Shown here piece after piece: positions 21,101 through 33,639 of a stretch of DNA of 64,000 nucleotides. The notes under the pieces were generated by a model, which saw nothing but the letters and a program-made list of their open reading frames with translations, was not told the DNA's origin and did no database searches. This stretch comes from Gonatopus flavifemur (Eukaryota > Arthropoda > Insecta > Hymenoptera > Dryinidae), in NCBI GenBank assembly GCA_018340375.1, contig JAFFJZ010000004.1, forward strand, positions 24,588,001 to 24,652,000. The letters run 5' to 3'. Within the stretch, counting starts at the first letter, position 1, and every line of letters begins with the position of its first letter. A program made the position numbers and the translations under genes.

Positions 21101-24100
21101 ATCGTACTCTAGCATGTGGGGATCATTGTGATCCAGGCAGAATTTTTGCCGGACTCTCCTAAGTCATTTTATAGCACCCGAAAGTTCAAAAATCACAGGA
21201 TTAGGAGTTTCAAAATGCTGTATCTCATCTGGATTTAGGGTACAAACGATGATACTCGGTGAAATAATACTCTGGCATGTGGGGATCATTGTCATCCACG
21301 CAGAATTTTTGCCGGACTCTCCTAAGTCATTTTATAGCTCCCGAAAGTTGAAAAATTACAGGATTAGGAGTTTCAAAATGCTGTATCTCATCTGGATTTA
21401 GGTCACAAACGATGATACTCGGTGAAATAATACTCTGGCATGTGGGGATCATTGTCATCCACGCAGAATTTTTGCCGGACTCTCCTAAGTCATTTTATAG
21501 CACCCGAAAGTTCAAAAATCACAGGATTAGGAGTTTCAAAATGCTCTATCTCATCTGGATTTAGGGTACAAACGATGATACTTGGTGAAATCATACACTG
21601 GCATGTGGGGATCATTGTGATCCAGGCAGAATTTTTGCCGGACTCTCCTAAGTCATTCTATAGCTCCCGAAAGTTGAAAAATTACACGATTAGGAGTTTC
21701 AAAATGCTGTATCTCATCTGGATTTAGGGTACAAACGATGATACTCGGTGAAATAATACTCTGGCATGTGGGGATCATTGTCATCCACGCAGAATTTTGC
21801 CGGACTCTCCTAAGTCATTTTATAGCACCCGAAAGTTACGAAATTACAACTTTTTTGACTTCAAATGCTGTATCTCATCTGGATTTAGAGTACAAACGAT
21901 GATACTCGCTGAAATCATACTCTGGCATGTGGGGATCATTGTGACTCAGGCAGAATTTTTGCCGGACTCTCCTAAGTCATTTTATAGCTCCCGAAAGTTA
22001 GAAATTACACGATTAGGAGTTTCAAAATGCTGTATCTCATCTGGATTTGGGGTACAAACGATGATACTCGCTGAAATCATACTCTGGCATGTGGGGATCA
22101 TTGTGATCCAGGCAGAATTTTTGCCGGACTCTCCTAAGTCATTTTATAGCTCCCGAAAGTTAGAAATTACACGATTAGGAGTTTCAAAATGCTGTATCTC
22201 ATCTGGATTTAGGGTACAAACGATGATACTCGGTGAAATAATACTCTGGCATGTGGGGATCATTGTCATCCACGCAGAATTTTTGCCGGACTCTCCTAAG
22301 TCATTTTATAGCTCCCGAAAGTTGAAAAATTACACGATTAGGAGTTTCAAAATGCTGTATCTCATCTGGATTTAGGGTACAAACGATGATACTCGGTGAA
22401 ATAATACTCTGGCATGTGGGGATCATTGTGATTCACGCCGAATTTTTGCCGGACTCTCCTAAGTCATTTTATAGCTCCCGAAAGTTGAAAAATTACAGGA
22501 TTAGGAGTTTCAAAATGCTGTATCTCATCTGGACTTACGGTACAAACGATGATACTCGCTGAAATCATACTCTGGCATGTGGGGATCATTGTGATCCAGG
22601 CAGAATTTTGCCGGACTCTCCTAAGTCATTTTATAGCTCCCGAAAGTTGAAAAATTACAGGATTAGGAGTTTCAAAATGCTGTATCTCATCTGGATTTAG
22701 GTCACAAACGATGATACTCGGTGAAATAATACTCTGGCATGTGGGGATCATTGTCATCCACGCAGAATTTTTGCCGGACTCTCCTAAGTCATTTTATAGC
22801 ACCCGAAAGTTCAAAAATCACAGGATTAGGAGTTTCAAAATGCTCTATCTCATCTGGATTTAGGGTACAAACGATGATACTTGGTGAAATCATACACTGG
22901 CATGTGAGGATCATTGTGATCCAGGCAGAATTTTTGCCGGACTCTCCTAAGTCATTCTATAGCTCCCGAAAGTTGAAAAATTACACGATTAGGAGTTTCA
23001 AAATGCTGTATCTCATCTGGATTTAGGGTACAAACGATGATACTCGGTGAAATAATACTCTGGCATGTGGGGATCATTGTCATCCACGCAGAATTTTTGC
23101 CGGACTCTCCTAAGTCATTTTATAGCTCCCGAAAGTTAGAAATTACACGATTAGGAGTTTCAAAATGCTGTATCTCATCTGGATTTGGGGTACAAACGAT
23201 GATACTTGCTGAAATCATACTCTGGCATGTGGGGATCATTGTGATCCAGGCAGAATTTTTGCCGGACTCTCCTAAGTCATTTATAGCTCCCGAAAGTTAG
23301 AAATTACACGATTAGGAGTTTCAAAATGCTGTATCTCATCTGGATTTAGGGTACAAACGATGATACTCGGTGAAATAATACTCTGGCATGTGGGGATCAT
23401 TGTCATCCACGCAGAATTTTTGCCGGACTCTCCTAAGTCATTTTATAGCTCCCGAAAGTTGAAAAATTACACGATTAGGAGTTTCAAAATGCTGTATCTC
23501 ATCTGGATTTAGGGTACAAACGATGATACTCGGTGAAATAATACTCTGGCATGTGGGGATCATTGTGATTCACGCCGAATTTTTGCCGGACTCTCCTAAG
23601 TCATTTTATAGCTCCCGAAAGTTGAAAAATTACAGGATTAGGAGTTTCAAAATGCTGTATCTCATCTGGACTTACGGTACAAACGATGATACTCGCTGAA
23701 ATCATACTCTGGCATGTGGGGATCATTGTGATCCAGGCAGAATTTTTGCCGGACTCTCCTAAGTCATTTTATAGCTCCCGAAAGTTGAAAAATTACAGGA
23801 TTAGGGGATTCAAAATGCTGTATCTCATCTGGATTTAGGTCACAAACGATGATACTCGGTGAAATAATACTCTGGCATGTGGGGATCATTGTCATCCACG
23901 CAGAATTTTTGCCGGACTCTCCTAAGTCATTTTATAGCACCCGAAAGTTCAAAAATCACAGGATTAGGAGTTTCAAAATGCTCTATCTCATCTGGATTTA
24001 GGGTACAAACGATGATACTTGGTGAAATCATACACTGGCATGTGGGGATCATTGTGATCCAGGCAGAATTTTTGCCGGACTCTCCTAAGTCATTCTATAG

Positions 24101-27100
24101 CTCCCGAAAGTTGAAAAATTACACGATTAGGAGTTTCAAAATGCTGTATCTCATCTGGATTTAGGGTACAAACGATGATACTCGGTGAAATAATACTCTG
24201 GCATGTGGGGATCATTGTCATCCACGCAGAATTTTTGCCGGACTCTCCTAAGTCATTTTATAGATCCGAAAGTTGAAAAATTACAGGATTAGGAGTTTCA
24301 AAATGCTGTATCTCATCTGGATTTAGGTAAAAACGGTGATACTTGCTGAAATCATACGCTGGCATGTGGGGATCATTGTCATCCACGCAGAATTTTTGCC
24401 GGACTCTCCTAAGTCATTTTATAGCTCCCGAAAGTTGAAAAATTACACGATTAGGAGTTTCAAAATGCTGTATCTCATCTGGATTTAGGGTACAAACGAT
24501 GATACTCGGTGAAATAATACTCTGGCATGTGGGGATCATTGTGATCCAGGCAGAATTTTTGCCGGACTCTCCTAAGTCATTTTATAGCTCCGAAAGTTGA
24601 AAAATTACAGGATTAGGAGTTTCAAAATGCTGTATCTCATCTGGATTTAGGTCACAAACGATGATACTCGGTGAAATAATACTCTGGCATGTGGGGATCA
24701 TTGTCATCCACGCAGAATTTTTGCCGGACTCTCCTAAGTCATTTTATAGCACCCGAAAGTTCAAAAATCACAGGATTAGGAGTTTCAAAATGCTCTATCT
24801 CATCTGGATTTAGGGTACAAACGATGATACTTGGTGAAATCATACACTGGCATGTGGGGATCATTGTGATCCAGGCAGAATTTTTGCCGGACTCTCCTAA
24901 GTCATTTTATAGCACCCGAAAGTTCAAAAATCACAGGATTAGGAGTTTCAAAATGCTGTATCTCATCTGGATTTAGGGTACAAACGATGATACTCGGTGA
25001 AATAATACTCTGGCATGTGGGGATCATTGTCATCCACGCAGAATTTTTGCCGGACTCTCCTAAGTCATTTTATAGCACCCGAAAGTTACGAAATTACAAC
25101 TTTTTTGACTTCAAATGCTGTATCTCATCTGGATTTAGAGTACAAACGATGATACTCGCTGAAATCATACTCTGGCATGTGGGGATCATTGTGACTCAGG
25201 CAGAATTTTTGCCGGACTCTCCTAAGTCATTTTATAGCTCCCGAAAGTTAGAAATTACACGATTAGGAGTTTCAAAATGCTGTATCTCATCTGGATTTGG
25301 GGTACAAACGATGATACTCGCTGAAATCATACTCTGGCATGTGGGGATCATTGTGATCCAGGCAGAATTTTTGCCGGACTCTCCTAAGTCATTTTATAGC
25401 TCCCGAAAGTTAGAAATTACACGATTAGGAGTTTCAAAATGCTGTATCTCATCTGGATTTAGGGTACAAACGATGATACTCGGTGAAATAATACTCTGGC
25501 ATGTGGGGATCATTGTCATCCACGCAGAATTTTTGCCGGACTCTCCTAAGTCATTTTATAGCTCCCGAAAGTTGAAAAATTACACGATTAGGAGTTTCAA
25601 AATGCTGTATCTCATCTGGATTTAGGGTACAAACGATGATACTCGGTGAAATAATACTCTGGCATGTGGGGATCATTGTGATTCACGCCGAATTTTTGCC
25701 GGACTCTCCTAAGTCATTTTATAGCTCCCGAAAGTTGAAAAATTACAGGATTAGGAGTTTCAAAATGCTGTATCTCATCTGGACTTACGGTACAAACGAT
25801 GATACTCGCTGAAATCATACTCTGGCATGTGGGGATCATTGTGATCCAGGCAGAATTTTTGCCGGACTCTCCTAAGTCATTTTATAGCTCCCGAAAGTTG
25901 AAAAATTACAGGATTAGGAGTTTCAAAATGCTGTATCTCATCTGGATTTAGGTCACAAACGATGATACTCGGTGAAATAATACTCTGGCATGTGGGGATC
26001 ATTGTCATCCACGCAGAATTTTTGCCGGACTCTCCTAAGTCATTTTATAGCACCCGAAAGTTCAAAAATCACAGGATTAGGAGTTTCAAAATGCTCTATC
26101 TCATCTGGATTTAGGGTACAAACGATGATACTTGGTGAAATCATACACTGGCATGTGGGGATCATTGTGATCCAGGCAGAATTTTTGCCGGACTCTCCTA
26201 AGTCATTCTATAGCTCCCGAAAGTTGAAAAATTACACGATTAGGAGTTTCAAAATGCTGTATCTCATCTGGATTTAGGGTACAAACGATGATACTCGGTG
26301 AAATAATACTCTGGCATGTGGGGATCATTGTCATCCACGCAGAATTTTTGCCGGACTCTCCTAAGTCATTTTATAGATCCCGAAAGTTGAAAAATTACAG
26401 GATTAGGAGTTTCAAAATGCTCTATCTCATCCGGATTTAGGGTACAAACGATGATACTTGGTCAAATCATACTCTGGCATGTGGGGGTCATCGTCATCCA
26501 CGCAGAATTTTCGCCGGACTCTCCTAAGTCATTTTATAGCTCCCGAAAGTTGAAAAATTACACGATTAGGAGTTTCAAAATGCTGTATCTCATCTGGATT
26601 TAGGGTACAAACGATGATACTCGGTGGAATCATACTCTGGCATGTGGGGATCATTGTGATCCAGGCAGAATTTCGCCGGACTCTCCTAAGTCATTTTATA
26701 GCATCCGAAAGTTGAAAAATTACACGATTAGGAGTTTCAAAATGCTGTATCTCATCTGGATTTGAGGTACAAACGATGATACTCGGTGAAATCGTACTCT
26801 AGCATGTGGGGATCATTGTGATCCAGGCAGAATTTTTGCCGGACTCTCCTAAGTCATTTTATAGCTCCCGAAAGTTGAAAAATCACAGGATTAGGAGTTT
26901 CAAAATGCTGTATCTCATCTGGATTTAGGGTACAAACGATGATACTCGGTGAAATAATACTCTGGCATGTGGGGATCATTGTCATCCACGCAGAATTTTT
27001 GCCGGACTCTCCTAAGTCATTTTATAGCACCCGAAAGTTACGAAATTACACGATTAGGAGTTTCAAAATGCTGTATCTCATCTGGATTTAGAGTACAAAC

Positions 27101-30100
27101 GATGATACTCGCTGAAATCATACTCTGGCATGTGGGGATCATTGTGATCCAGGCAGAATTTTTGCCGGACTCTCCTAAGTCATTTTATAGCTCCCGAAAG
27201 TTAGAAATTACACGATTAGGAGTTTCAAAATGCTGTATCTCATCTGGATTTAGGGTACAAACGATGATACTCGGTGAAATAATACTCTGGCATGTGGGGA
27301 TCATTGTCATCCACGCAGAATTTTTGCCGGACTCTCCTAAGTCATTTTATAGCTCCCGAAAGTTGAAAAATTACACGATTAGGAGTTTCAAAATGCTGTA
27401 TCTCATCTGGATTTAGGGTACAAACGATGATACTCGGTGAAATAATACTCTGGCATGTGGGGATCATTGTGATTCACGCCGAATTTTTGCCGGACTCTCC
27501 TAAGTCATTTTATAGCTCCCGAAAGTTGAAAAATTACAGGATTAGGAGTTTCAAAATGCTGTATCTCATCTGGACTTACGGTACAAACGATGATACTCGC
27601 TGAAATCATACTCTGGCATGTGGGGATCATTGTGATCCAGGCAGAATTTTTGCCGGACTCTCCTAAGTCATTTTATAGCTCCCGAAAGTTGAAAAATTAC
27701 AGGATTAGGAGTTTCAAAATGCTGTATCTCATCTGGATTTAGGTCACAAACGATGATACTCGGTGAAATAATACTCTGGCATGTGGGGATCATTGTCATC
27801 CACGCAGAATTTTTGCCGGACTCTCCTAAGTCATTTTATAGCACCCGAAAGTTCAAAAATCACAGGATTAGGAGTTTCAAAATGCTCTATCTCATCTGGA
27901 TTTAGGGTACAAACGATGATACTTGGTGAAATCATACACTGGCATGTGGGGATCATTGTGATCCAGGCAGAATTTTGCCGGACTCTCCTAAGTCATTCTA
28001 TAGCTCCTGAAAGTTGAAAAATTACACGATTAGGAGTTTCAAAATGCTGTATCTCATCTGGATTTAGGGTACAAACGATGATACTCGGTGAAATAATACT
28101 CTGGCATGTGGGGATCATTGTCATCCACGCAGAATTTTTGCCGGACTCTCCTAAGTCATTTTATAGATCCCGAAAGTTGAAAAATTACAGGATTAGGAGT
28201 TTCAAAATGCTCTATCTCATCCGGATTTAGGGTACAAACGATGATACTTGGTCAAATCATACTCTGGCATGTGGGGGTCATCGTCATCCACGCAGAATTT
28301 TAGCCGGACTCTCCTAAGTCATTTTATAGCACCCGAAAGGTGAAAAGTTAAACGATTAGGAGTTTCAAAATGCTGTATCTCATCTGGATTTAGGGTACAA
28401 ACGATGATACTCGGTGGAATCATACTCTGGCATGTGGGGATCATTGTGATCCAGGCAGAATTTTTGCCGGACTCTCCTAAGTCATTTTATAGCATCCGAA
28501 AGTTGAAAAATTACAACTTTTTGACTTCAAATGCTGTATCTCATCTGGATTTAGAGTACAAACGATGATACTCGCTGAAATCATACTCTGGCATGTGGGG
28601 ATCATTGTGATCCAGGCAGAATTTTTGCCGGACTCTCCTAAGTCATTTTATAGCTCCCGAAAGTTAGAAATCACACGATTAGGAGTTTCAAAATGCTGTA
28701 TCTCATCTGGATTTAGGGTACAAACGATGATACTCGGTGAAATAATACTCTGGCATGTGGGGATCATTGTCATCCACGCAGAATTTTTGCCGGACTCTCC
28801 TAAGTCATTTTATAGCATCCGAAAGTTGAAAAATTACACGATTAGGAGTTTCAAAATGCTGTATCTCATCTGGATTTAGGGTACAAACGATGATACTCGG
28901 TGAAATAATACTCTGGCATGTGGGGATCATTGTCATCCACGCAGAATTTTTGCCGGACTCTCCTAAGTCATTTTATAGCTCCCGAAAGTTGAAAAATTAC
29001 AGGATTGGGAGTTTCAAAATGCTCTATCTCATCCGGATTTAGGGTACAAACGATGATACTTGGTGAAATCATACTCTGGCATGTGGGGATCATTGTCATC
29101 CACGCAGAGTTTTTGCCGGACTCTCCTAAGTCATTTTATAGCTCCCGAAAGTTGAAAAATTACACGATTAGGAGTTCCAAAATGCTGTATCTCATCTGGA
29201 TCTAGGGTACAAACGATGATACTCGGTGAAATCATACTCTGGCATGTGGGGATCATTGTGATCCACGCAGAATTTTTGCCGGACTCTCCTAAGTCATTTT
29301 ATAGCTCCCGAAAGTTGAAAAATTACACGATTAGGAGTTTCAAAACGCTGTATCTCATCTGGATTTAGGGGACAAACGATGATACTGGGTGAAATCATAC
29401 TCTGGCATGTGGGGATCATTGTGATCCACGCAGAATTTTTGCCGGACTCCCCTAAGTCATTTTATAGCTCCCGAAAGTTGAAAAATTACAGGATTAGGAG
29501 TTTCAAAATGCTCTATCTCATCCGGATTTAGGGTACAAACGATGATACTTGGTGAAATCATACTCTGGCATGTGGGGATCATTGTCATCCACGCAGAATT
29601 TTCGCCGGACTCTCCTAAGTCATTTTATAGCACCCGAAAGTTACGAAATTACAACTTTTTTGACTTCAAATGCTCTATCTCATCCGGATTTAGGGTACAA
29701 ACGATGATACTCGGTGAAATCATACTCTGGCATGTGGGGATCATTGTGATCCAGGCAGAATTTTTGCCGGACTCTCCGAAGTCATGTTATAGCTCCCGAA
29801 AGTTAGAAATTACACGATTAGGAGTTTCAAAATGCTGTATCTCATCTGGATTTAGGGTACAAACGATGATACTCGGTGAAATCATACTCTGGCATGTGGG
29901 GATCATTGTGATCCAGGCAGAATTTTTGCCGGACTCTCCTAAGTCATTTTATAGCTCCCGAAAGTTGAAAAATTACACGATGAGGAGTTTCAAAATGCTG
30001 TATCTCATCTGGATTTAGGGTACAAACGATGATACTCGGTGAAATCATACTCTGGCATGTGGGGATCATTGTGATCCAGGCAGAATTTTTGCCGGAATCT

Positions 30101-30223
30101 CCTAAGTCATTTTATAGCACCCGAAAGTTCAAAAATCACAGGATTAGGAGTTTCAAAATGCTCTATCTCATCTGGATTTAGGGTACAAACGATGATACTT
30201 GGTGAAATCATACTCTGGCATGT
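15127..30223. repeat. Satellite DNA, ~162.5-bp monomer, about 93 copies
   Basis: One continuous head-to-tail array. GTACAAACGATG recurs at 15222, 15385, 15547 and onward with 162-163 bp steps. Monomer classes differ at fixed sites, such as GTCATCCACGCAG or GTGATCCAGGCAG, and AAATTACACGATT or AAATTACAACTTTTTTGACT. They recur in blocks: one marked class recurs at 15747, 17535, 21440, 22739, 23877, 24689, 25990 and 27781, that is 11, 24, 8, 7, 5, 8 and 11 monomers apart, so higher-order units exist. Each monomer has an inverted pair CTCCTAA/TTAGGAG and, in one class, GGATCATTGTGATCC. Because 162 is divisible by 3, frames stay open across monomers; the apparent 60-212-residue ORFs are artefacts. 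The first copy (from ~15127) is diverged, and the array stops abruptly within a monomer at 30223. Confidence 0.95.
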
Positions 30224-30640
30224 AACTGTTCGTAAGACAATCTCCCACTTCTCCATTCCCATCCTCCGTGATGCACTGGCCACATCACCCGTCATCGTCG
30301 TATGGCGCTCTCCTTGAAATCAGGTTTTGCGTAAGGGTAGTCCCGTCAAGCTTCGGAACGAATCACCCCCCCCCCTCCCCACCCAATTCCCCTCCTCGTT
30401 GATGAAACGTGGGTACATGAATTGTGATTGTTGAATGGCGCCTCCTCCGAAGTCAGATTGCGCTCTCGGGATGCCTTTGTTATGCTTTGAAATCAAGTTA
30501 CCCCCCCTAATTCTCTCCCTCCGTGATAAAATGGGCATATGACCCATGATTCCTCAATGGCGCCCACCCCGGAATCGGATTCCGCAGTCAAAATTATTCC
30601 ATCTCTCTTCAAAACGGAAATATCGCCCCTAACTTTTTTC
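30224..30640. repeat. Diverged repeat with TGGCGC modules
   Basis: TGGCGC followed by a CTCC/CACC-type tract and GAAATCAG or GGAATCGG recurs at 30303, 30436 and 30557 (133 and 121 bp apart), separated by C-runs such as 30366-30380. It is an old ~125-bp tandem repeat next to the satellite edge. No coding sequence. Confidence 0.45.
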
Positions 30641-30900
30641 CCTGGGGGTGAAATCAAAAATCCTTATCGGTACAAACATCTACGCGTCATCCTCTTTCCA
30701 ATGAGCCCAAGATCATTAAAATCGGAAAAAGTCGCCGGCAAACTTTTTTTTCAACCCCCTATAACTTATTTTCCTTTGAGGTACAAACAAAAATCGTTAC
30801 GGTACATTGGAGTACAAACGATGGACTACATTTTGGCATGGAAAAAAAATTTTTCCTCAAAGTTGCCGGCTAAGTTCACAGGGGTACCTCAAATCCTTTA
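30641..30900. repeat. Diverged relics of the 162-bp satellite monomer
   Basis: At 30812 GTACAAACGATG is followed in the same order as in the array by GGCATG (30835), TTGCCGG (30863) and CTAAGTTCA (30870), with deletions between. Another GTACAAAC occurs at 30670 and 30781. The collinear order suggests old, unhomogenised monomers at the array edge or the progenitor sequence. Confidence 0.45.
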
Positions 30901-31450
30901 AAAATCTAAATACACTTTGTCATCATACTATACAGTCAAATGAAACTATTAGGAAAATTCTCCACAACAGAAATTATGCGGATATGTCAAATTCAAATTG
31001 CAATTCATTGAGTCGTAGATCAAAAATATAGTTTCCTTCAAAACTACCACTTCAAACCTTTTAGGATTTGATGTAAGAGTCACATTTACTCTAAATGAAC
31101 GAAGAAACCCACTATAAGATGATTCACTGCACTAGAATATAAAGACACGAAAATAAGTTTGCGGTTTTCACTAAGTTGCAGAACAAAAATCCACTTTCTT
31201 CATAAGGTACCACCTTAAATCTTCTAACACTTGATACACATGTTATAAGCACTCAATACAACCGAATAAAACTGCTGAAACTACTCTATAATATTAAAAC
31301 TATGAGAACCTGGAAAATTTAGCTCAACGATTCAAGAATCGCAGAATGGAAATACAGTTTCCTCACAAACTGTCACTCCAAAACCATCACATGTTGAAAA
31401 TACTATTATGATATAATCAACACACACGTGTATATACATACAAACTACAA
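30901..31450. repeat. Diverged ~155-bp tandem repeat
   Basis: Three related segments start near 31016, 31180 and 31331. They share a pattern like GCAGAACAAAAATCCA, then TTCCTCA, then CTGTCACTCCAAA. They are strongly diverged. Similar words (CTGTCACTTC, AAACTTCTTCAAACTTC) recur at 35.3-36.4 kb, so this is probably one dispersed family. Confidence 0.4.
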
Positions 31451-31853
31451 ATTATTTTTCTATCAAACATAGAATTAGATACTGCTAAATTGGTCCCCAT
31501 AACCTTTATGGAGAAACAACAACAAATGTAATTAACTATAATTATAAGTGAGAAGCGTTAGGAATGACAATAATACTGAAATTCGATAATGAAAACCAAT
31601 AATTATACTAAATTGAAGAAAATACAAATAGAAATAAGTCCTACGTGTAAGGAATGGATATCCCTATCTCTCTCTTACACACAGCAACCCCATGCACACA
31701 TTTTCCAACGAACACAGGGATGCGCGTATCGATAATCGAAACTTGGAGAACCCGTATCCTTTCCCCTGAACGAAAAGACAGAGAAACTCTAGGAAAACAG
31801 GATTAGGAAGCGTTCATCGGGAAGGAAAATCAGAGAGGCGGACAGCCCTTAAA

Positions 31854-31890
31854 TATAGGCCCAAAAGGCTGAGCAGAGCAATTCAGCTCC
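31854..31890 (+). promoter_or_regulatory. Possible TATA/Inr core promoter
   Basis: AAATATAGGCCC (TATAG at 31854-31858) precedes ATTCAGCTCC, whose initiator A lies at 31885, 31 bp downstream. It lies upstream of the exon-like frame at 32.47 kb. The following GGCCCAAAAG resembles GGCCTAAAAG after the TATA box at 7275; such cores are frequent in insect LTRs, so an LTR origin is possible. Confidence 0.35.
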
Positions 31891-32472
31891 AGTTCAGACT
31901 TCAATCACAACTAAAACCATCTCCTCTTGTGGAAATCTTGAAATACTCCATAGTTTTCAACACTATCGCAAACCTTCAAAAATAATTGTTCGAATTCGAT
32001 CGAAAGTATTCGTGTAATTTGAACTCGAGCTTCAAAATTCGTGTGTTCGACAACAGTTCTTTCTTTTATTCTTTTAAAAAAAAATATATATAATACCAGT
32101 AAGTATTCTCTATTGAATTCAAAATTATCCGCGTTCGTGTGTGTTTTTGTTTTGATCAGCGACCAAGTGTATCGCAAAAATCAAGACGAGATTCGTAACA
32201 AATCCGAGTGAATCTATATTTGCGGTGGATTCATTGTGAATTATGTCTTGTGAGTTGATTAACTCTGAAATACTTGTGTAGTATTCCCAGATATAATCAA
32301 GTCTTTCAAGTGAACCAGTTTACCGTGAAAAATTATCCCTTTTTGTGTTACATGCACTTACTTTCCGCGCAACAATTTGAATTCCGTTTAAATCCTTTCT
32401 TACCGTCGATATCGAGCGATCGAGTGTAGTTATTTAAATCAAGTTTTCATGTTTTCCTTTTCTTTCTTTTAG

Positions 32473-32863
32473 TGCAGAATATAAAGTCCCTCGATTTAGA
32501 GGAAGTGGAGGATCGAATCAAAATAATCTGCGAGAGGGTCCGAAATCGGCAAATATACGAGGAGAACGGGCGAAGAAGAAATTCGCCACCAACCAAGCTA
32601 GGGACAAAAGAGATCCGAATTTATTAGAAGCTAGGCGACGCGAGATTAATTATCCATCAAATTTCGTAAAGTTTAGATCTACTCCTCTCCGTCCTCCTTC
32701 TCCTTGGACGAGGCAGAGGATCGCCGAGTATAGGGAAATAGGAAATGGTACATCTCAGCCAGGTTTTTGTATTTCAAGGATCCCGTGTGAATTATTAGCA
32801 GGGAATGTAAATCGATGTCCTCAATGCCAAAGGATAGTCGATGGTAACTTAGAATCCCTATAA
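32473..32863 (+). CDS. Exon-like Arg-rich frame after a strong acceptor
   Basis: A long pyrimidine tract TTTTCCTTTTCTTTCTTTTAG ends at 32472. The frame starting with its third base is open for about 127 codons to TAA near 32861. The product is rich in Arg, Asn and Pro, and ends with a C-P-Q-C pair and two earlier cysteines (FCISRIPC) that could form a small zinc site. No ATG lies in this frame within the exon, so an upstream exon must supply it; none is certain. An alternative donor after ATGTCTT (GTGAGTTG from 32249) would instead enter another frame of ~50 codons. Family unknown. Confidence 0.35.
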
Positions 32864-33377
32864 TCCATGTAATTCTATGTAGGTGTATATGTGTGTACGG
32901 TTTCAATTTCCTGTAATCAAAAATAGATTAAATTATAATCATGTTCATAATCTAAATCAAATATTGTGAAAAAATAATTAATAATAAATTTACCCTTAAG
33001 ACGAGGTATCATCCTCCACACAGGGAAACCAAAAATCAGTTCACATTTCCTTCACGAATACTCAATCCTGAAACACCTGTCATCGCTACACGAGAACCTA
33101 AAAAACACAGAAGTTAGTTCACGGTTATCTGTTACTGCACCTCATGAATCATCTTATAATACAATTGTCATTTCAAGCTCATTTGAATCGCCTAAACTAC
33201 TCGAGAATATCACTATCAACCAGTTCAAATCAATTATAAACACATCACTCCACTAAGACACTAAACTTGTAGGAAGAAGTTCACGGTTTTTCAATTGTTA
33301 TATGACGGGGTTTTCCGTAGGTGGAAGACGAAAAATCTCGTTATATACGTGAAAGAAAATGAAGCACTTTCCCAACC
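32864..33377. other. AT-rich non-coding; no gene seen
   Basis: Contains words shared with the diverged repeats at 31 and 35-36 kb (GTTCACGGTT, ACATCACTCCAC) but no defined unit. Confidence 0.35.
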
Positions 33378-33440
33378 GGAGTGGCTCGATTGGAAAAGCG
33401 AGTGGGTACCCGCTCCTGGTTTTAAGCTCTCGATAAGATA
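33378..33440 (+). repeat. tRNA-like remnant or SINE head (box A, weak box B)
   Basis: TGGCTCGATTGG at 33382-33393 matches the pol III box A pattern, and GGTTTTAAGCTC at 33418-33429 is a degenerate box B 36 bp downstream. A palindromic GAGTGGGTACCCGCTC (33400-33415) sits between them. The stretch is too short and imperfect for a functional tRNA, so it is either a tRNA-derived SINE head or a pseudo-tRNA. Confidence 0.35.
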
Positions 33441-33639
33441 TAGATTCTCTTATGTTGCACCCCCAGTGTGATGGTTAGGGTTAAAGTGAAAGAAATTTAG
33501 ATGTGGAGGAATTCGTTCAGCAAATGCTTTATGACGTTCAAAGAATCTATGGAAACATGAAACAGATGAGATTTCGTTTATAAACCTCTCTATGAGAATT
33601 TCCGAAAATGATCTGAATGTACAGTGAGTGAATCAGATA

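Noticed and set aside
15394..30018. Many plus-strand ORFs of 60-212 residues in the 162-bp array
   Set aside because: They are the same monomer read in a frame that is open because the period is 54 codons; they start at arbitrary internal ATGs and track the satellite, not a gene.
30320..30901. 75- and 120-residue ORFs next to the satellite edge
   Set aside because: They sit in the diverged TGGCGC-module repeat and satellite relics with C-runs; the composition is repeat-derived.
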